Made by a program: the position numbers and the translations under genes
Source: Methanosarcina sp. MTP4
Lineage (GTDB): Archaea > Halobacteriota > Methanosarcinia > Methanosarcinales > Methanosarcinaceae
Length of the DNA: 64,000 nt
Assembly: GCF_000970045.1 (NCBI RefSeq)
Contig: NZ_CP009505.1
Span: forward strand, 3,000,808-3,064,807
Direction of reading: 5' to 3'
Notes under the pieces: model-generated
Told to the model about the DNA's origin: nothing
The model's database searches: none
What the model saw: only the letters and a program-made list of their open reading frames with translations
In this document: positions 41,723 through 49,523 of the stretch, piece by piece
Layout of the letters: every line of letters starts with the position of its first letter
Position numbering within the stretch: the stretch's first letter is position 1

Positions 41723-42856
41723 TCACACAAAACCGGGCGCAGAAGAAAAAATAGACCAGCGCCTGTATCTCATTGCACTTTTTACCCTTTCGATTGCAAG
41801 TTTTACAGCAGCTTCCCTGGGGCTGATTCCTTTTCTCTGTGACGCCTCAAGCACGAGTTCCGTGTTTTTGCGAACCTTTTCTTCTATTGACCCGAAGGCT
41901 GCACACTGGGTGGACCCCTGGTACTCGGAAGCCGCGCAGATCACGCCCCCGGCATTTGCGATGAAATCGGGGATATAGAGAATTCCTCTTTCGTGAAGGA
42001 TTTTCTCCGCCCCTTCCGTGATAGGGATGTTGGCTCCCTCCACCACCAGTTTAGTGTCCAGGAGATGCACGTTGTCTTCGGTTATCACATCCGGGCGGGC
42101 GGCAGGGATCCAGATTTCACAGGGAACGCCTATGACTGCGTCCCGGTCAAGCTTTTCCCCGACAGGGTAATCGGTTACGCTTTGCCCTTCTTTTTTGAGC
42201 ATGGTAAGGATCTCCACATCAAGGCCTTCGGGATTATAGACCGTTCCCCGGGAGTCGGCCACGGCAACAATCACGGCCCCTCTTTCACTGAGGAAACGGG
42301 CTGCATTTTTCCCGACAGCCCCGAAACCCTGGATAGCCACCCTTGCCCCTTTAAGCTCGAAATCGCAGTAGCGGAGAGCAACCTCCGTTGCATGGGTAAC
42401 TCCCCAGCCGGTAGCCCCGATCTCGTCCAGGGGAATCCCGCCGACTTCACAGGGCAGGCCGACGACCCTGCCGATCTCGTCTTTAATACAGGCCATGCAA
42501 ACCTCATCGGTCCCCATGTCAGGGGCAAAGATGTACTCGTCCGTATACCTGAGAGCAGAGGCAAGCGCCCTGAGCATCTTGCTTTTCTTCTCCTGCGGCA
42601 TCTTCGGGTCCCCGTACATGACGATCTTTCCTCCCCCGTAGGGCAGATCGGAAGCGGCATTTTTCAGGGTCATGGCCCGTGCCAGCCTGAAACACTCCTC
42701 GGTACTCACATCAGGCGCCATCCGGACCCCGCCGATGGCAGGCCCCCTGGCCACATTGTCCACCACAAGCACTGCCTTCAGGTCAACCGAAGGTTCGTAA
42801 ACGTGAATGATCTTAAATGGCCCAAGCTCATCAGCAAATCTGAACATGTTTTCCAT
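41723..42856 (-). CDS. Glutamate/amino-acid dehydrogenase (Glu/Leu/Phe/Val family)
   Basis: The 377-residue enzyme shows the dimerisation/substrate domain with GPAIGGVRMAPDVS, the catalytic lysine block LPYGGGKIVMYGDP and APDMGTDEVCM, and the NAD(P) Rossmann domain VAIQGFGAVGKNAARFLSERG. Family enzymes oxidatively deaminate glutamate or branched-chain/aromatic amino acids. At 377 residues it is shorter than hexameric glutamate dehydrogenases (about 415), mainly at the N-terminus, so leucine/valine-type specificity is possible; I do not choose. ATG 42856 follows GGGGGGG. A GC-rich spacer of 45 bases separates it from the convergent synthetase gene. Confidence 0.92.
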   Translation of the reverse strand: MENMFRFADELGPFKIIHVYEPSVDLKAVLVVDNVARGPAIGGVRMAPDVSTEECFRLARAMTLKNAASDLPYGGGKIVMYGDPKMPQEKKSKMLRALASALRYTDEYIFAPDMGTDEVCMACIKDEIGRVVGLPCEVGGIPLDEIGATGWGVTHATEVALRYCDFELKGARVAIQGFGAVGKNAARFLSERGAVIVAVADSRGTVYNPEGLDVEILTMLKKEGQSVTDYPVGEKLDRDAVIGVPCEIWIPAARPDVITEDNVHLLDTKLVVEGANIPITEGAEKILHERGILYIPDFIANAGGVICAASEYQGSTQCAAFGSIEEKVRKNTELVLEASQRKGISPREAAVKLAIERVKSAMRYRRWSIFSSAPGFV

Positions 42857-42964
42857 AAACTATTGCCCCCCCATCGAAAACCTATGCCCGGCAGGATAAA
42901 AATTCCGGACTTAATTTCCTAAAATAAATATGGAACTGCCCATTAAAATGTTTTCCGATGATCC

Positions 42965-43357
42965 TTATTCGGCACCTGTAAGTATCTCCCACGAAGGAGA
43001 ATCAAGGAGCCCGTTTTCGACCTCTGTTTCCATCTCAAGAAAGAGCCTGTACGGCACGGCAAAGGTGAGCATGTCGTCTCCCATAACTCTCCTGATGTGC
43101 TTCCGGGCTGCCAGGTCCGTGAATCCCAGGATAGCCCTCGGGTTTTTGGATTCTTCCTCCCTGTACAGGTAGATCCCCATCTGCTGGCAGGCTACCGCCC
43201 CGGCAGGTCTGAAAATCTCCTCTGATTTGTCCCTGACTACCCCGGCCAGAGTCGCAAGCCCCGAGAACTGGAGGGCTCCTTCGGGTTTTTCATCACTCCA
43301 GAGGATAGCCACCGGTTCAAAAGAAAGCTTGGATGAACTGGCAATTTTGCTTTCCAT
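42965..43357 (-). CDS. DUF169-family protein, short form
   Basis: The 130-residue product starts at ATG 43357 (GGTGA upstream); an earlier in-frame codon at 43411 would lie inside the operator. It matches DUF169 at both ends: FEPVAILWSDEKPEGALQF near the N-terminus, and AVACQQMGIYLYREEESKNPRAILGFTDLAARKHIRR with DMLTFAVPYRLFLEME at the C-terminus. From memory the family is usually over 200 residues, so a central segment seems missing. The join is in frame and the gene is otherwise clean. It lies between MarR-type operators and GDH and is probably controlled by the MarR at 43553. Confidence 0.8.
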   Translation of the reverse strand: MESKIASSSKLSFEPVAILWSDEKPEGALQFSGLATLAGVVRDKSEEIFRPAGAVACQQMGIYLYREEESKNPRAILGFTDLAARKHIRRVMGDDMLTFAVPYRLFLEMETEVENGLLDSPSWEILTGAE

Positions 43358-43371
43358 TCTATCACCACATG

Positions 43372-43412
43372 GTTGTTTACACAACAAATGACAAATAAGT
43401 TGCCTTGGCAAC
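43372..43412. promoter_or_regulatory. Paired MarR-type palindromes in the DUF169 promoter
   Basis: GTTGTTTACACAAC (43372-43385) and GTTGCCTTGGCAAC (43399-43412) are 14-bp palindromes of form GTTG-N6-CAAC. The second abuts the minus-strand TATA box CATATATA (43413-43421); the first covers the expected transcription start. Two more copies occur at 46011 and 46058. Confidence 0.75.
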
Positions 43413-43484
43413 TATATATGGATCCTGAAGGCTGTAGAATTCCCCCCGGAACTTTTCCGCAGGAAGCAATTTAAAGTAACTCCG

Positions 43485-43504
43485 CTGCTTATACAACTAA
43501 GCAG
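43485..43504. promoter_or_regulatory. Palindrome upstream of the first MarR gene
   Basis: CTGCTTATACAACTAAGCAG has 7-bp arms and a six-base centre, 49 bases upstream of the MarR start and just after a TATA-like TTTAAAG (43470-43476). It could be an autoregulatory site of a different sequence class. Confidence 0.45.
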
Positions 43505-43552
43505 ACAACTCAAACCAAATCCTCCAAAAATCAATAAAAAGAGGACAATGAT

Positions 43553-43984
43553 ATGGAAAAACTGGAACCGATAGGCAAAGTAATTTCGTACATTTACAGG
43601 TACCAGCGGATTTTCCTGGACAAAGAACTGGAACCATACGGCATCGGCAGCGGGCAGTTTAGCTTTATGATGTCGCTTTACTTAAAGGACGGAGTAAAAC
43701 AGGAGACCTTTGCCAGAATGTACAAAATAGACAAAGCCACCGTTGCACGAGCAATAAAAAAGCTGGAGGAAACCGGCTATGTCTACAGGAAACAGGATGC
43801 AGAAGACAAAAGAGCATACAATGTCATTTTAACTGAAAAAGGAAAGGACATAGAAGCAAAAATGAAAGAAGTAGCCATAAAGTGGAACAATATCGTGCTA
43901 GCAGGTTTCAGTGAAGAGGAAAAAAGACTTAACGCTGCGCTTTTTGAAAGGATGGAGCAGAATATAACTGAACTTTTTGATTGA
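43553..43984 (+). CDS. MarR-family transcriptional regulator
   Basis: The 143-residue protein has the MarR dimerisation helix (IGKVISYIYRYQRIFLDKEL), the winged helix GVKQETFARMYKIDKATVARAIKKLEETGYVYR, and the wing DAEDKRAYNVILTEKGK. ATG 43553 follows AGAGGAC. It is flanked by DUF169 on one side and an MFS/iron-sulfur-flavoprotein operon on the other, both with GTTGC-type palindromes, so it is the likely repressor of the cluster. A second, 5'-damaged copy of the gene lies at 46110. Confidence 0.93.
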   Translation: MEKLEPIGKVISYIYRYQRIFLDKELEPYGIGSGQFSFMMSLYLKDGVKQETFARMYKIDKATVARAIKKLEETGYVYRKQDAEDKRAYNVILTEKGKDIEAKMKEVAIKWNNIVLAGFSEEEKRLNAALFERMEQNITELFD

Positions 43985-44013
43985 AAAGCTTAGCTACATT
44001 CCTGCAACAAAAG

Positions 44014-45369
44014 TTAATTCTCTCCCACAAACAAAGACCCGGTTTCATATTCCTGTTCGTGTACATTTCTATGTTCGCGTGTATTTTCCCCTACTTCTTC
44101 ATGCCCACTTCCGGCCCTGAATTTGCCCCTTACAAGCCAGCTCAGGCCCGCTACTGCCAGCCCAAAAGCTCCCGCAAACAGAAAGACCGTTTCAAGCCCT
44201 GAACTGGCCAGAACAAAGCCAAATACAATCGGGGAGAGGGTTTGTCCCAGGTATTTCATGGAATTGTACACCGATATTATACTGCCTTTGGAATCCTCCG
44301 GTGCAATCTGGAGGATCAGGGTATCAGCCATGATCTGGGAAAGCCCGTAGCCCATGCCGAAGAGAAGCAAAAGAAAAACGATTATGATTTTTGAGTGTAC
44401 AATGCCTATCATTGCCACGGTAAGGCCCGCAAAGCCGAAACCTGCGCCTACTAGGCAAACCAGAGGATACCTTAACGCAAGAACCTTCACCCTTGACGCA
44501 ATCAGAATAACCGTTATTCCCATAAGGCTTAATGCAAGCCCCGATTCCTTTGACGTATACCCGAATTCGGCCTTGAGCATGAAAGGCAGATAAAATACCA
44601 GCGCATAGAGCAGGAAAAAAACCGCAAAACTCAGGAATATGGTGTAAAAGATTTTAATGTCTAGAAATGGCTTTAAAAGTTCCGCAAAAGTCTTTTTGTT
44701 TCTGGCTCTGTTCGGTGTTCCGTTTTTCTTAATTTTACCATTTTCTCTGTTCTGTTCTCTGCCATTTTCTCTGCCCGGATTTCCACATTCCTTTCCTCTG
44801 TACTCCGGCCCTACGGACTTTGTTTCAGGAAGGCATACCGCCGCAAATAGAGCCAGGGGCAGGGTAAGGGTATAGAAAAGGAAGGGCAGGTTCCAGCTAT
44901 GTGAGGCCAGCAGGCCTCCTATAAGGGGGGAAAACACCGAACCAATGGCATTTGTCATGCCCACCCTGCTTGTAGCATGCACCCTTTCAGGACCAGAGTA
45001 GAGATCCCCTATCAGCAGCATTGAGAGCAGCATCATGCCTGCAACCCCTATTCCCTGAAGGAAACGAAGGATAAGGAGGGTTTCGAGATCCGTTGCAAAA
45101 TAAGCCGCAAGCCCTGTAAATCCATAGAGAACAAGGCAGAAAATAAGGATCTTTTTGCGCGGTATGCGGTCCGTAAAGGGCCCGAGGACCAGGGAAAATA
45201 GCGCTGTGGAAAAGGTTATGGCCGAAACCAACATCCCGATATTTTGCGCTGTTGTTTGCAGGGGTCCTACCATTTCCGGAAACACGGGCCCCAGCAGAGC
45301 CCCTGCCGACATCCCAAAAAAGACCGTAAGGCAGATGATAAAAAGATGGATTTTTTTGTTAGTTTTCAT
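44014..45369 (-). CDS. MFS transporter, putative drug or metabolite exporter
   Basis: The 451-residue protein has 12 predicted membrane helices in two groups, with the MFS motif A region LVLGPFTDRIPRKKILIFCL after helix 2 and LRFLQGIGVAGMMLLSMLLI in helix 4. A charged cytoplasmic loop of about 45 residues (GRENGREQNRENGKIKKNG) separates the halves. It lies 58 bases downstream of the iron-sulfur flavoprotein gene on the same strand and is probably in the MarR-controlled operon. Cargo is not predictable; export of a toxic or redox-active compound is the usual assumption for MarR-linked MFS genes. Confidence 0.9.
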   Translation of the reverse strand: MKTNKKIHLFIICLTVFFGMSAGALLGPVFPEMVGPLQTTAQNIGMLVSAITFSTALFSLVLGPFTDRIPRKKILIFCLVLYGFTGLAAYFATDLETLLILRFLQGIGVAGMMLLSMLLIGDLYSGPERVHATSRVGMTNAIGSVFSPLIGGLLASHSWNLPFLFYTLTLPLALFAAVCLPETKSVGPEYRGKECGNPGRENGREQNRENGKIKKNGTPNRARNKKTFAELLKPFLDIKIFYTIFLSFAVFFLLYALVFYLPFMLKAEFGYTSKESGLALSLMGITVILIASRVKVLALRYPLVCLVGAGFGFAGLTVAMIGIVHSKIIIVFLLLLFGMGYGLSQIMADTLILQIAPEDSKGSIISVYNSMKYLGQTLSPIVFGFVLASSGLETVFLFAGAFGLAVAGLSWLVRGKFRAGSGHEEVGENTREHRNVHEQEYETGSLFVGEN

Positions 45370-45427
45370 AATAGTACTCTCATTGTTCTGTTTTTCAAGG
45401 TCCGCGAGTCGTTTTTCAAGGCGCCTT

Positions 45428-45973
45428 TTATTGCAGATTCTTTCCGATCTCCCGTGCCTTTACCAGCAGCGCTTCCTGCTCAAGAATGTCGTTCATCCCT
45501 AGGGTCCCGGCCGCGGCAACCGTGCCTTTCACTTCGAACCCCACATGTGAAAAGATCCCTTCCATATACTCAAAATACTTACCGTAGGTATCCACATTGG
45601 GGTTGCCCTGGGTGTATGCGAGCACGAGCTTCTTTCCGGCCAGGGGTTTTGAACTGTCATGGACAAGGGGGTGTAAGCGGTCCACAAAAGGTTTGGCCTG
45701 GGCGCTGATTTCCCCCATGTAGACGGGAGAACCAAGCACCAGGACATCGGCTTCCTCTATTTCCCTGTAGAGTTCCTGCATATCGTCTTCAAGGATACAG
45801 GTCCCTTTCTTCAGGCAGGCGGAACAGGCCTTGCAGCCACTAAGATTCATTTTTGCGAGATTATACACGACGGACTCGGCTCCGTTTTCCGAGGCGCCTG
45901 CAAGGATTTCCTTTACGAGTTTCGCAGTGTTTCCTTTAATCCGAGGACTTCCTATCAATCCGAGAACTTTCAT
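45428..45973 (-). CDS. Iron-sulfur flavoprotein (Isf-like NADPH/ferredoxin FMN reductase)
   Basis: The 181-residue protein starts at ATG 45973 (MKVLGLIGSPRIKGNTAKL), the flavodoxin-like FMN-binding loop. The compact cysteine motif CKACSACLKKGTC is the [4Fe-4S] site of Methanosarcina-type Isf. GSPVYMGEISAQAKPFVDR completes the flavin site. Isf takes electrons from ferredoxin and has been linked to oxidative-stress defence in this genus. The open frame to 46156 runs through two operators and is rejected. It leads an operon with the MFS gene and has GTTGCGCTTGCAAC next to its TATA box. Confidence 0.92.
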   Translation of the reverse strand: MKVLGLIGSPRIKGNTAKLVKEILAGASENGAESVVYNLAKMNLSGCKACSACLKKGTCILEDDMQELYREIEEADVLVLGSPVYMGEISAQAKPFVDRLHPLVHDSSKPLAGKKLVLAYTQGNPNVDTYGKYFEYMEGIFSHVGFEVKGTVAAAGTLGMNDILEQEALLVKAREIGKNLQ

Positions 45974-46010
45974 GAAGATTACTCCTTTTTCCAAAAGATT
46001 GTCACAGATT

Positions 46011-46071
46011 GTTGCGCTTGCAACTATAGATGTTAACGCGGCAGTTTGTATAAAAAAGTTGCGTATGCAAC
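46011..46071. promoter_or_regulatory. Paired MarR-type palindromes in the Isf promoter
   Basis: GTTGCGCTTGCAAC (46011-46024) and GTTGCGTATGCAAC (46058-46071) match each other at 12 of 14 bases and match the sites at 43372-43412. The first abuts a minus-strand TATA-like ATCTATAG (46024-46031), as in the DUF169 promoter. Confidence 0.78.
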
Positions 46072-46109
46072 CATCGTGGATGTACAAAAAGATGAAAAAT
46101 AAAGCATAA

Positions 46110-46547
46110 GGAACAACTTCCCCTTCAAAACCGATAGGCAAAATAATTTCGTACATTTACAGGTATCAGCGGATCTTCCTTGACAGGGAACTGGAACCAT
46201 ACGGCATTGGCAGCGGACAGTTTAGTTTTATGATGTCCCTTTTAAAGAAGGAGGGGGTAAGGCAGGAAGACCTTGCAAGAAAGTATAAAATGGACAAAGC
46301 CACCGCTGCACGGGCAACAAAAAAGCTGGAAAGCACAGGCTATGCGTACAGGCAGCAGGACCCGGGAGATAAAAGGGCATACAGGGTCTTCGTTACTAAG
46401 AAAGGGAGAAGTCTGGAAGAAAAAATGATGAAAATAGCCCTGAAATGGGATACCACCGTTTTTTCAGGTTTCAGTAAGGAAGAAAAGCAGTTACAAACTG
46501 CTTTTCTGGAAAGAATGGAGCAGAATGTGTCCGGGATTTATGAGTAA
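46110..46547 (+). pseudogene. MarR-family regulator with damaged 5' end
   Basis: From 46131 the frame encodes PIGKIISYIYRYQRIFLDRE and continues with a complete MarR winged helix (VRQEDLARKYKMDKATAARATKK) to a TAA at 46547, closely matching the intact MarR at 43553. In this frame there is no ATG, GTG or TTG between the TAA at 46107 and an ATG at 46230, and the region matching the start of the intact gene is garbled (gaacaacttccccttcaaaa). Translation could only begin at 46230, removing the first dimerisation helix. I read it as a decaying duplicate; a shortened functional protein of 105 residues is the alternative. Confidence 0.72.
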
Positions 46548-46583
46548 AACAAGAACGTTTCAACAAAACCGGATCACATGCCG

Positions 46584-47036
46584 TTATTCAGTCTTAACCG
46601 GCTCTTCTGCCACCAATTCTTTACTTTCTTCTTCCTGTTTACCTGATTCCACCATTTCCTGAACAGTATCCGGGACTTCCGGCTTCTCCCGGGGGGTTAG
46701 CACCCGGTCAAATTCCGGATAGAGCCGGAACTTGCCTGAAAGTTCCTCGAATACTTTATGTTTGGGACTGATGATGACTACATGCGCCGGGGGATGAATC
46801 TTCTTCAACCTGCTAATAGCCAACCCGGCGTGGTTTTTCAGTTCAACGAGTGCTGCAGAATTGCACTTTGACTTGAGGGACACTCCCATTACACTGACAA
46901 GAAGTTCGTCGGCATAGTTTGCTTCGATACTTCTGGGAGAGGCTGAAAACTGAATGTCCCCATACCGTTCCAGATCATGTAATGCTATTTTTACTTTGTC
47001 AGAGTTGTCTGCTCGGACTAATGCGAAAGATTTCAT
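46584..47036 (-). CDS. DUF356-like methanogen protein
   Basis: The 150-residue protein begins MKSFALVRADNSDKVKIALHD and contains LERYGDIQFSASPRSIEANYADE and SRLKKIHPPAHVVIISPKH, which I recognise as the DUF356 family of methanogens. The function is unknown. The C-terminal 35 residues are Glu/Lys-rich and variable (PDTVQEMVESGKQEEESKEL). ATG 47036 has an AT-rich promoter-like region upstream (47045-47060). Confidence 0.75.
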   Translation of the reverse strand: MKSFALVRADNSDKVKIALHDLERYGDIQFSASPRSIEANYADELLVSVMGVSLKSKCNSAALVELKNHAGLAISRLKKIHPPAHVVIISPKHKVFEELSGKFRLYPEFDRVLTPREKPEVPDTVQEMVESGKQEEESKELVAEEPVKTE

Positions 47037-47619
47037 TTTTTACACACCACTAATATATTAAGGATATTCCCAATCCATATAATACTTTTCCGATAAATGC
47101 TCAGAATGAGTGTCACAATATAAATAAACTTCTAAATAAATATCGGGTTACTCTAATCAAGCAGGTAACCCCAATAAAGAAGGTAATTTTAATCAGGCTT
47201 CCATCTGTATTAAAATCTTCGAATTAAATCGAATTGAAACCGTATTATACTATGCAGGAGGAAAAGCCCCGATTTGCGAGACCCCCCTCTAAAAGGCCGG
47301 AAACCCCCCTGAAAGCATTCCGAAAGCATCGGAAGCACTCCGAAAGCACCTCTGAAAACCTCCTCTCAGAAAAAGGTATACAGAATATTTTTTTTAAAAA
47401 AGAATAATTTGCATTAAAGACCCAGCACCTTCTCCCCAAATTATTTCATTTCCTCATTAAGGAATGGTGAAAATATAACTTCAAATTTTCAGACCAGGAG
47501 TGCTCTATGGGTTTCCCGTTAAAGAACCACGGATGGACACGGATAGACACAGATTTTAAGCCATCCGTGTTCATCTGTGTTCATCCGTGGTTTATTCTCA
47601 AATTTTGAAATCCTTGATA
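47037..47619. other. Intergenic region with an inverted repeat, no gene seen
   Basis: The 583 bases hold AT-rich sequence, short repeats of aaagcaccg/gaaagcatcgg (47310-47350) and an inverted repeat at 47525-47592. No credible ORF or RNA gene is seen. Confidence 0.4.
47525..47592. repeat. Inverted repeat built of CACGGAT units
   Basis: Left arm aaccacggatggacacggat and the reverse complement of the right arm aaccacggatgaacacagat pair over about 28 bases around a short centre. Each arm is itself a tandem of about 10-bp ggatgaacac units. Sequences of this kind occur between genes in several microbial genomes. Confidence 0.75.
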
Positions 47620-48039
47620 TTATATGTGACTCATTCCTAAATAGGTACCAACCAGCCACGGCGCAAGAAAAGTGGTAATAAGCACGAGAACCCACACCCT
47701 GCCCTTAAAAATATTGTAATCCGCAAGCAGCTTCCCCCAGGGATGCCCCATAACATAGTGCCCGAAGAGAAATTCAAACGCAACGGTCAACACCAGCCAG
47801 AAAGCCCCGATCAAAAGCAAATCGTTCCTGGCAAGGTCAGCATCCAGATATCCGAGAAAAAGATAGGTCAAAGCTAAAATAATGCACATGAAAGTAAATG
47901 TACTGATAACGTGCCCCGCATGTTCCCCCAATTTCGGGGTTATGAATACTTCTCTGAATGTCGCGTTCAGGATAGCTGCAATAACAAGCACAAACCACAT
48001 TCCCAGAGCATAAAGAAGAATTCCCGAATCCATTTTCAC
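47620..48039 (-). CDS. Four-helix membrane protein, unknown function
   Basis: The 139-residue protein has four hydrophobic segments: LYALGMWFVLVIAAILNA, ISTFTFMCIILALTYLFLG, LLLIGAFWLVLTVAFEFLFG and VWVLVLITTFLAPWLVGTYL. A conserved-looking FGHYVMGHPWGKLLADYNIFKGR loop lies between helices 3 and 4. I recognise no named family. ATG 48033 (MDSG) is an alternative to 48039. Confidence 0.72.
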   Translation of the reverse strand: MKMDSGILLYALGMWFVLVIAAILNATFREVFITPKLGEHAGHVISTFTFMCIILALTYLFLGYLDADLARNDLLLIGAFWLVLTVAFEFLFGHYVMGHPWGKLLADYNIFKGRVWVLVLITTFLAPWLVGTYLGMSHI

Positions 48040-48147
48040 CGTCCCCAGGTTATGACGATTTGCCGGAGTATTTTATCAGTGTATTCATTAGTGGGCACTA
48101 TCCCATTAAACATTTTTCGACTTGTTTTTCAGGTACCGGGGTTCTCA

Positions 48148-48168
48148 CCGGACGCCAGAGGCGTCCGG
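48148..48168 (+). repeat. Dispersed hairpin element
   Basis: Nine-base arms CCGGACGCC / GGCGTCCGG around an AGA loop, preceded by TACCGGGGTTCTCA and followed by CTTTTCCAGAATAAA. The 5' and 3' flanks match the element at 24413. Confidence 0.6.
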
Positions 48169-48253
48169 CTTTTCCAGAATAAAAATTAAGAAGACCACGT
48201 CCAAAAAGAAGAAGCAACAGCAAAAGAGATACAAACAAATTCAAAATCCAAAA

Positions 48254-48313
48254 TTGATCGGATATAAGGTGTTGTTCCCGGAGTCCATTATCTGTTCGGG
48301 AGAGGCTTTTTGA
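48254..48313 (+). pseudogene. Fragment of an SRPBCC gene
   Basis: Bases 48254-48312 match 49231-49290 of the downstream SRPBCC gene, encoding KVLFPESIICSG here and KVLFPESRICSG there. The copy stops at a TGA and lacks both ends of the gene. Upstream sequence (aacagcaaaagagatacaaa) also echoes the region at 48855-48880, so the duplicated segment included upstream DNA. Confidence 0.75.
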
Positions 48314-48420
48314 GCAAGAGCACGGCAAATATCATCCACCTACCACTCACATAAAACCAGGCATAATCATCAAGCATAATCACCTGGATCGGAGTCTAAA
48401 ACTCAAAAATTTTTTGAATT

Positions 48421-48663
48421 TTATTTTTTAAATCCAGGCCTGTCCTCCTCCTTCAAATCATAATCACCTCTGGCGAATTTACCGAGAATAGTTCCTATTG
48501 TTAAGGCCAGTATTGAACCAAACGCTATTAAGACACCATCAGCGGTATTCAGCTCTACAATTATCATGTAAATTCCGTACCAGAATCCAGCAAATCCGCC
48601 CAGGATAAGCGATAATCCAACAAGGCCGGCCACGGTCCTGAGTAGTATTTCAAAGAATTCCAT
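48421..48663 (-). CDS. Small two-helix membrane protein, unknown function
   Basis: The 80-residue protein has two membrane helices (LVGLSLILGGFAGFWYGIYM and GVLIAFGSILALTIGTILGK) and a charged C-terminus (GDYDLKEEDRPGFKK). GAGGTGGCG lies upstream of ATG 48663. No family is recognised. Confidence 0.65.
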   Translation of the reverse strand: MEFFEILLRTVAGLVGLSLILGGFAGFWYGIYMIIVELNTADGVLIAFGSILALTIGTILGKFARGDYDLKEEDRPGFKK

Positions 48664-49002
48664 AACGCCACCTCTTCGAGATTTGATAAATATGACATAA
48701 TAACCTTGTCAGTATCAACAAATTATGTATGCCAGGACACTCAGAACGTATTGTTACATGCTGCAACGCCCCCTACAAACTCTCTTGAATCCGCAATTAA
48801 TGACCTCAAAAGCAAAAATTTCGATATCTTCAGGATGATGAAACCTGAAACACAACAGTAAAAGAGATGCAAGAAATATCCAAATTTTAAACCACTGTGG
48901 AACACGAACCAAGCCGGAATCAAAAAGTGCTAGATGACCCGTGAGATAAAAACAAGTATCGCAGCCGATAATATAAACAAGGGGAAAATGGGGCTGCAAA
49001 AT

Positions 49003-49443
49003 ATGACGACATTGAAAGATTCCGTAATAATAAACCGACCACCTGAAGCCATCTTCGAATGGTTTACCCACTTTACGGAAAACTACAGGTCCTGGCACAA
49101 AGACCACGTACTTGCCAGGTGGGTCAAAGGGAAAAATTTCGAAAAAGGCTCCGTGCTTTATGCTGAAGAATACCTCGGGGGCAGACTGGAAAAATTGAGC
49201 TTTGAGATCACCAGCTGTGTACCGAATGAATTGATCGAGTATAAGGTGCTGTTCCCGGAGTCTCGGATCTGTTCGGGAGGGTCTTTTTCTATAGAGCCTT
49301 ACAATGGCGGGAGTGTTTTTACTGCTACGCTTTCTTTTCGATTTGGGGGGTTGCTTTCGAAGGTTGCCGGGAAGAGGGTTGAGGGCATCAGGGTACATAT
49401 GAGAGAGGAGGGGGAGAATCTGAAGATGTTGTTGGAAGAATGA
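49003..49443 (+). CDS. SRPBCC/START-like ligand-binding protein
   Basis: From ATG 49003 the product is 146 residues (MTTLKDSVIINRPPEAIFEW), a typical SRPBCC start; in-frame ATGs at 48988 and 48934 are alternatives, and AAGGGG precedes 48988. The helix-grip fold is suggested by the opening strand and helix, the central strand ELIEYKVLFPESRICSGGSF and the long C-terminal helix (MREEGENLKMLLEE). Such proteins bind hydrophobic ligands or act as cyclases or hydrolases; the ligand is unknown. A fragment of this gene lies 1 kb upstream. Confidence 0.82.
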   Translation: MTTLKDSVIINRPPEAIFEWFTHFTENYRSWHKDHVLARWVKGKNFEKGSVLYAEEYLGGRLEKLSFEITSCVPNELIEYKVLFPESRICSGGSFSIEPYNGGSVFTATLSFRFGGLLSKVAGKRVEGIRVHMREEGENLKMLLEE

Positions 49444-49523
49444 GGGGATTAATCCTTTATTAAGTGGTTTGATATTACCCGAAAGGAATTTTATCCAGAA
49501 AAGTGAAAAATGTAATGCACATC

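Noticed and set aside
45974..46156. N-terminal extension of the iron-sulfur flavoprotein
   Set aside because: The extension translates through two MarR palindromes and a TATA-like sequence; ATG 45973 matches the flavodoxin-like start.
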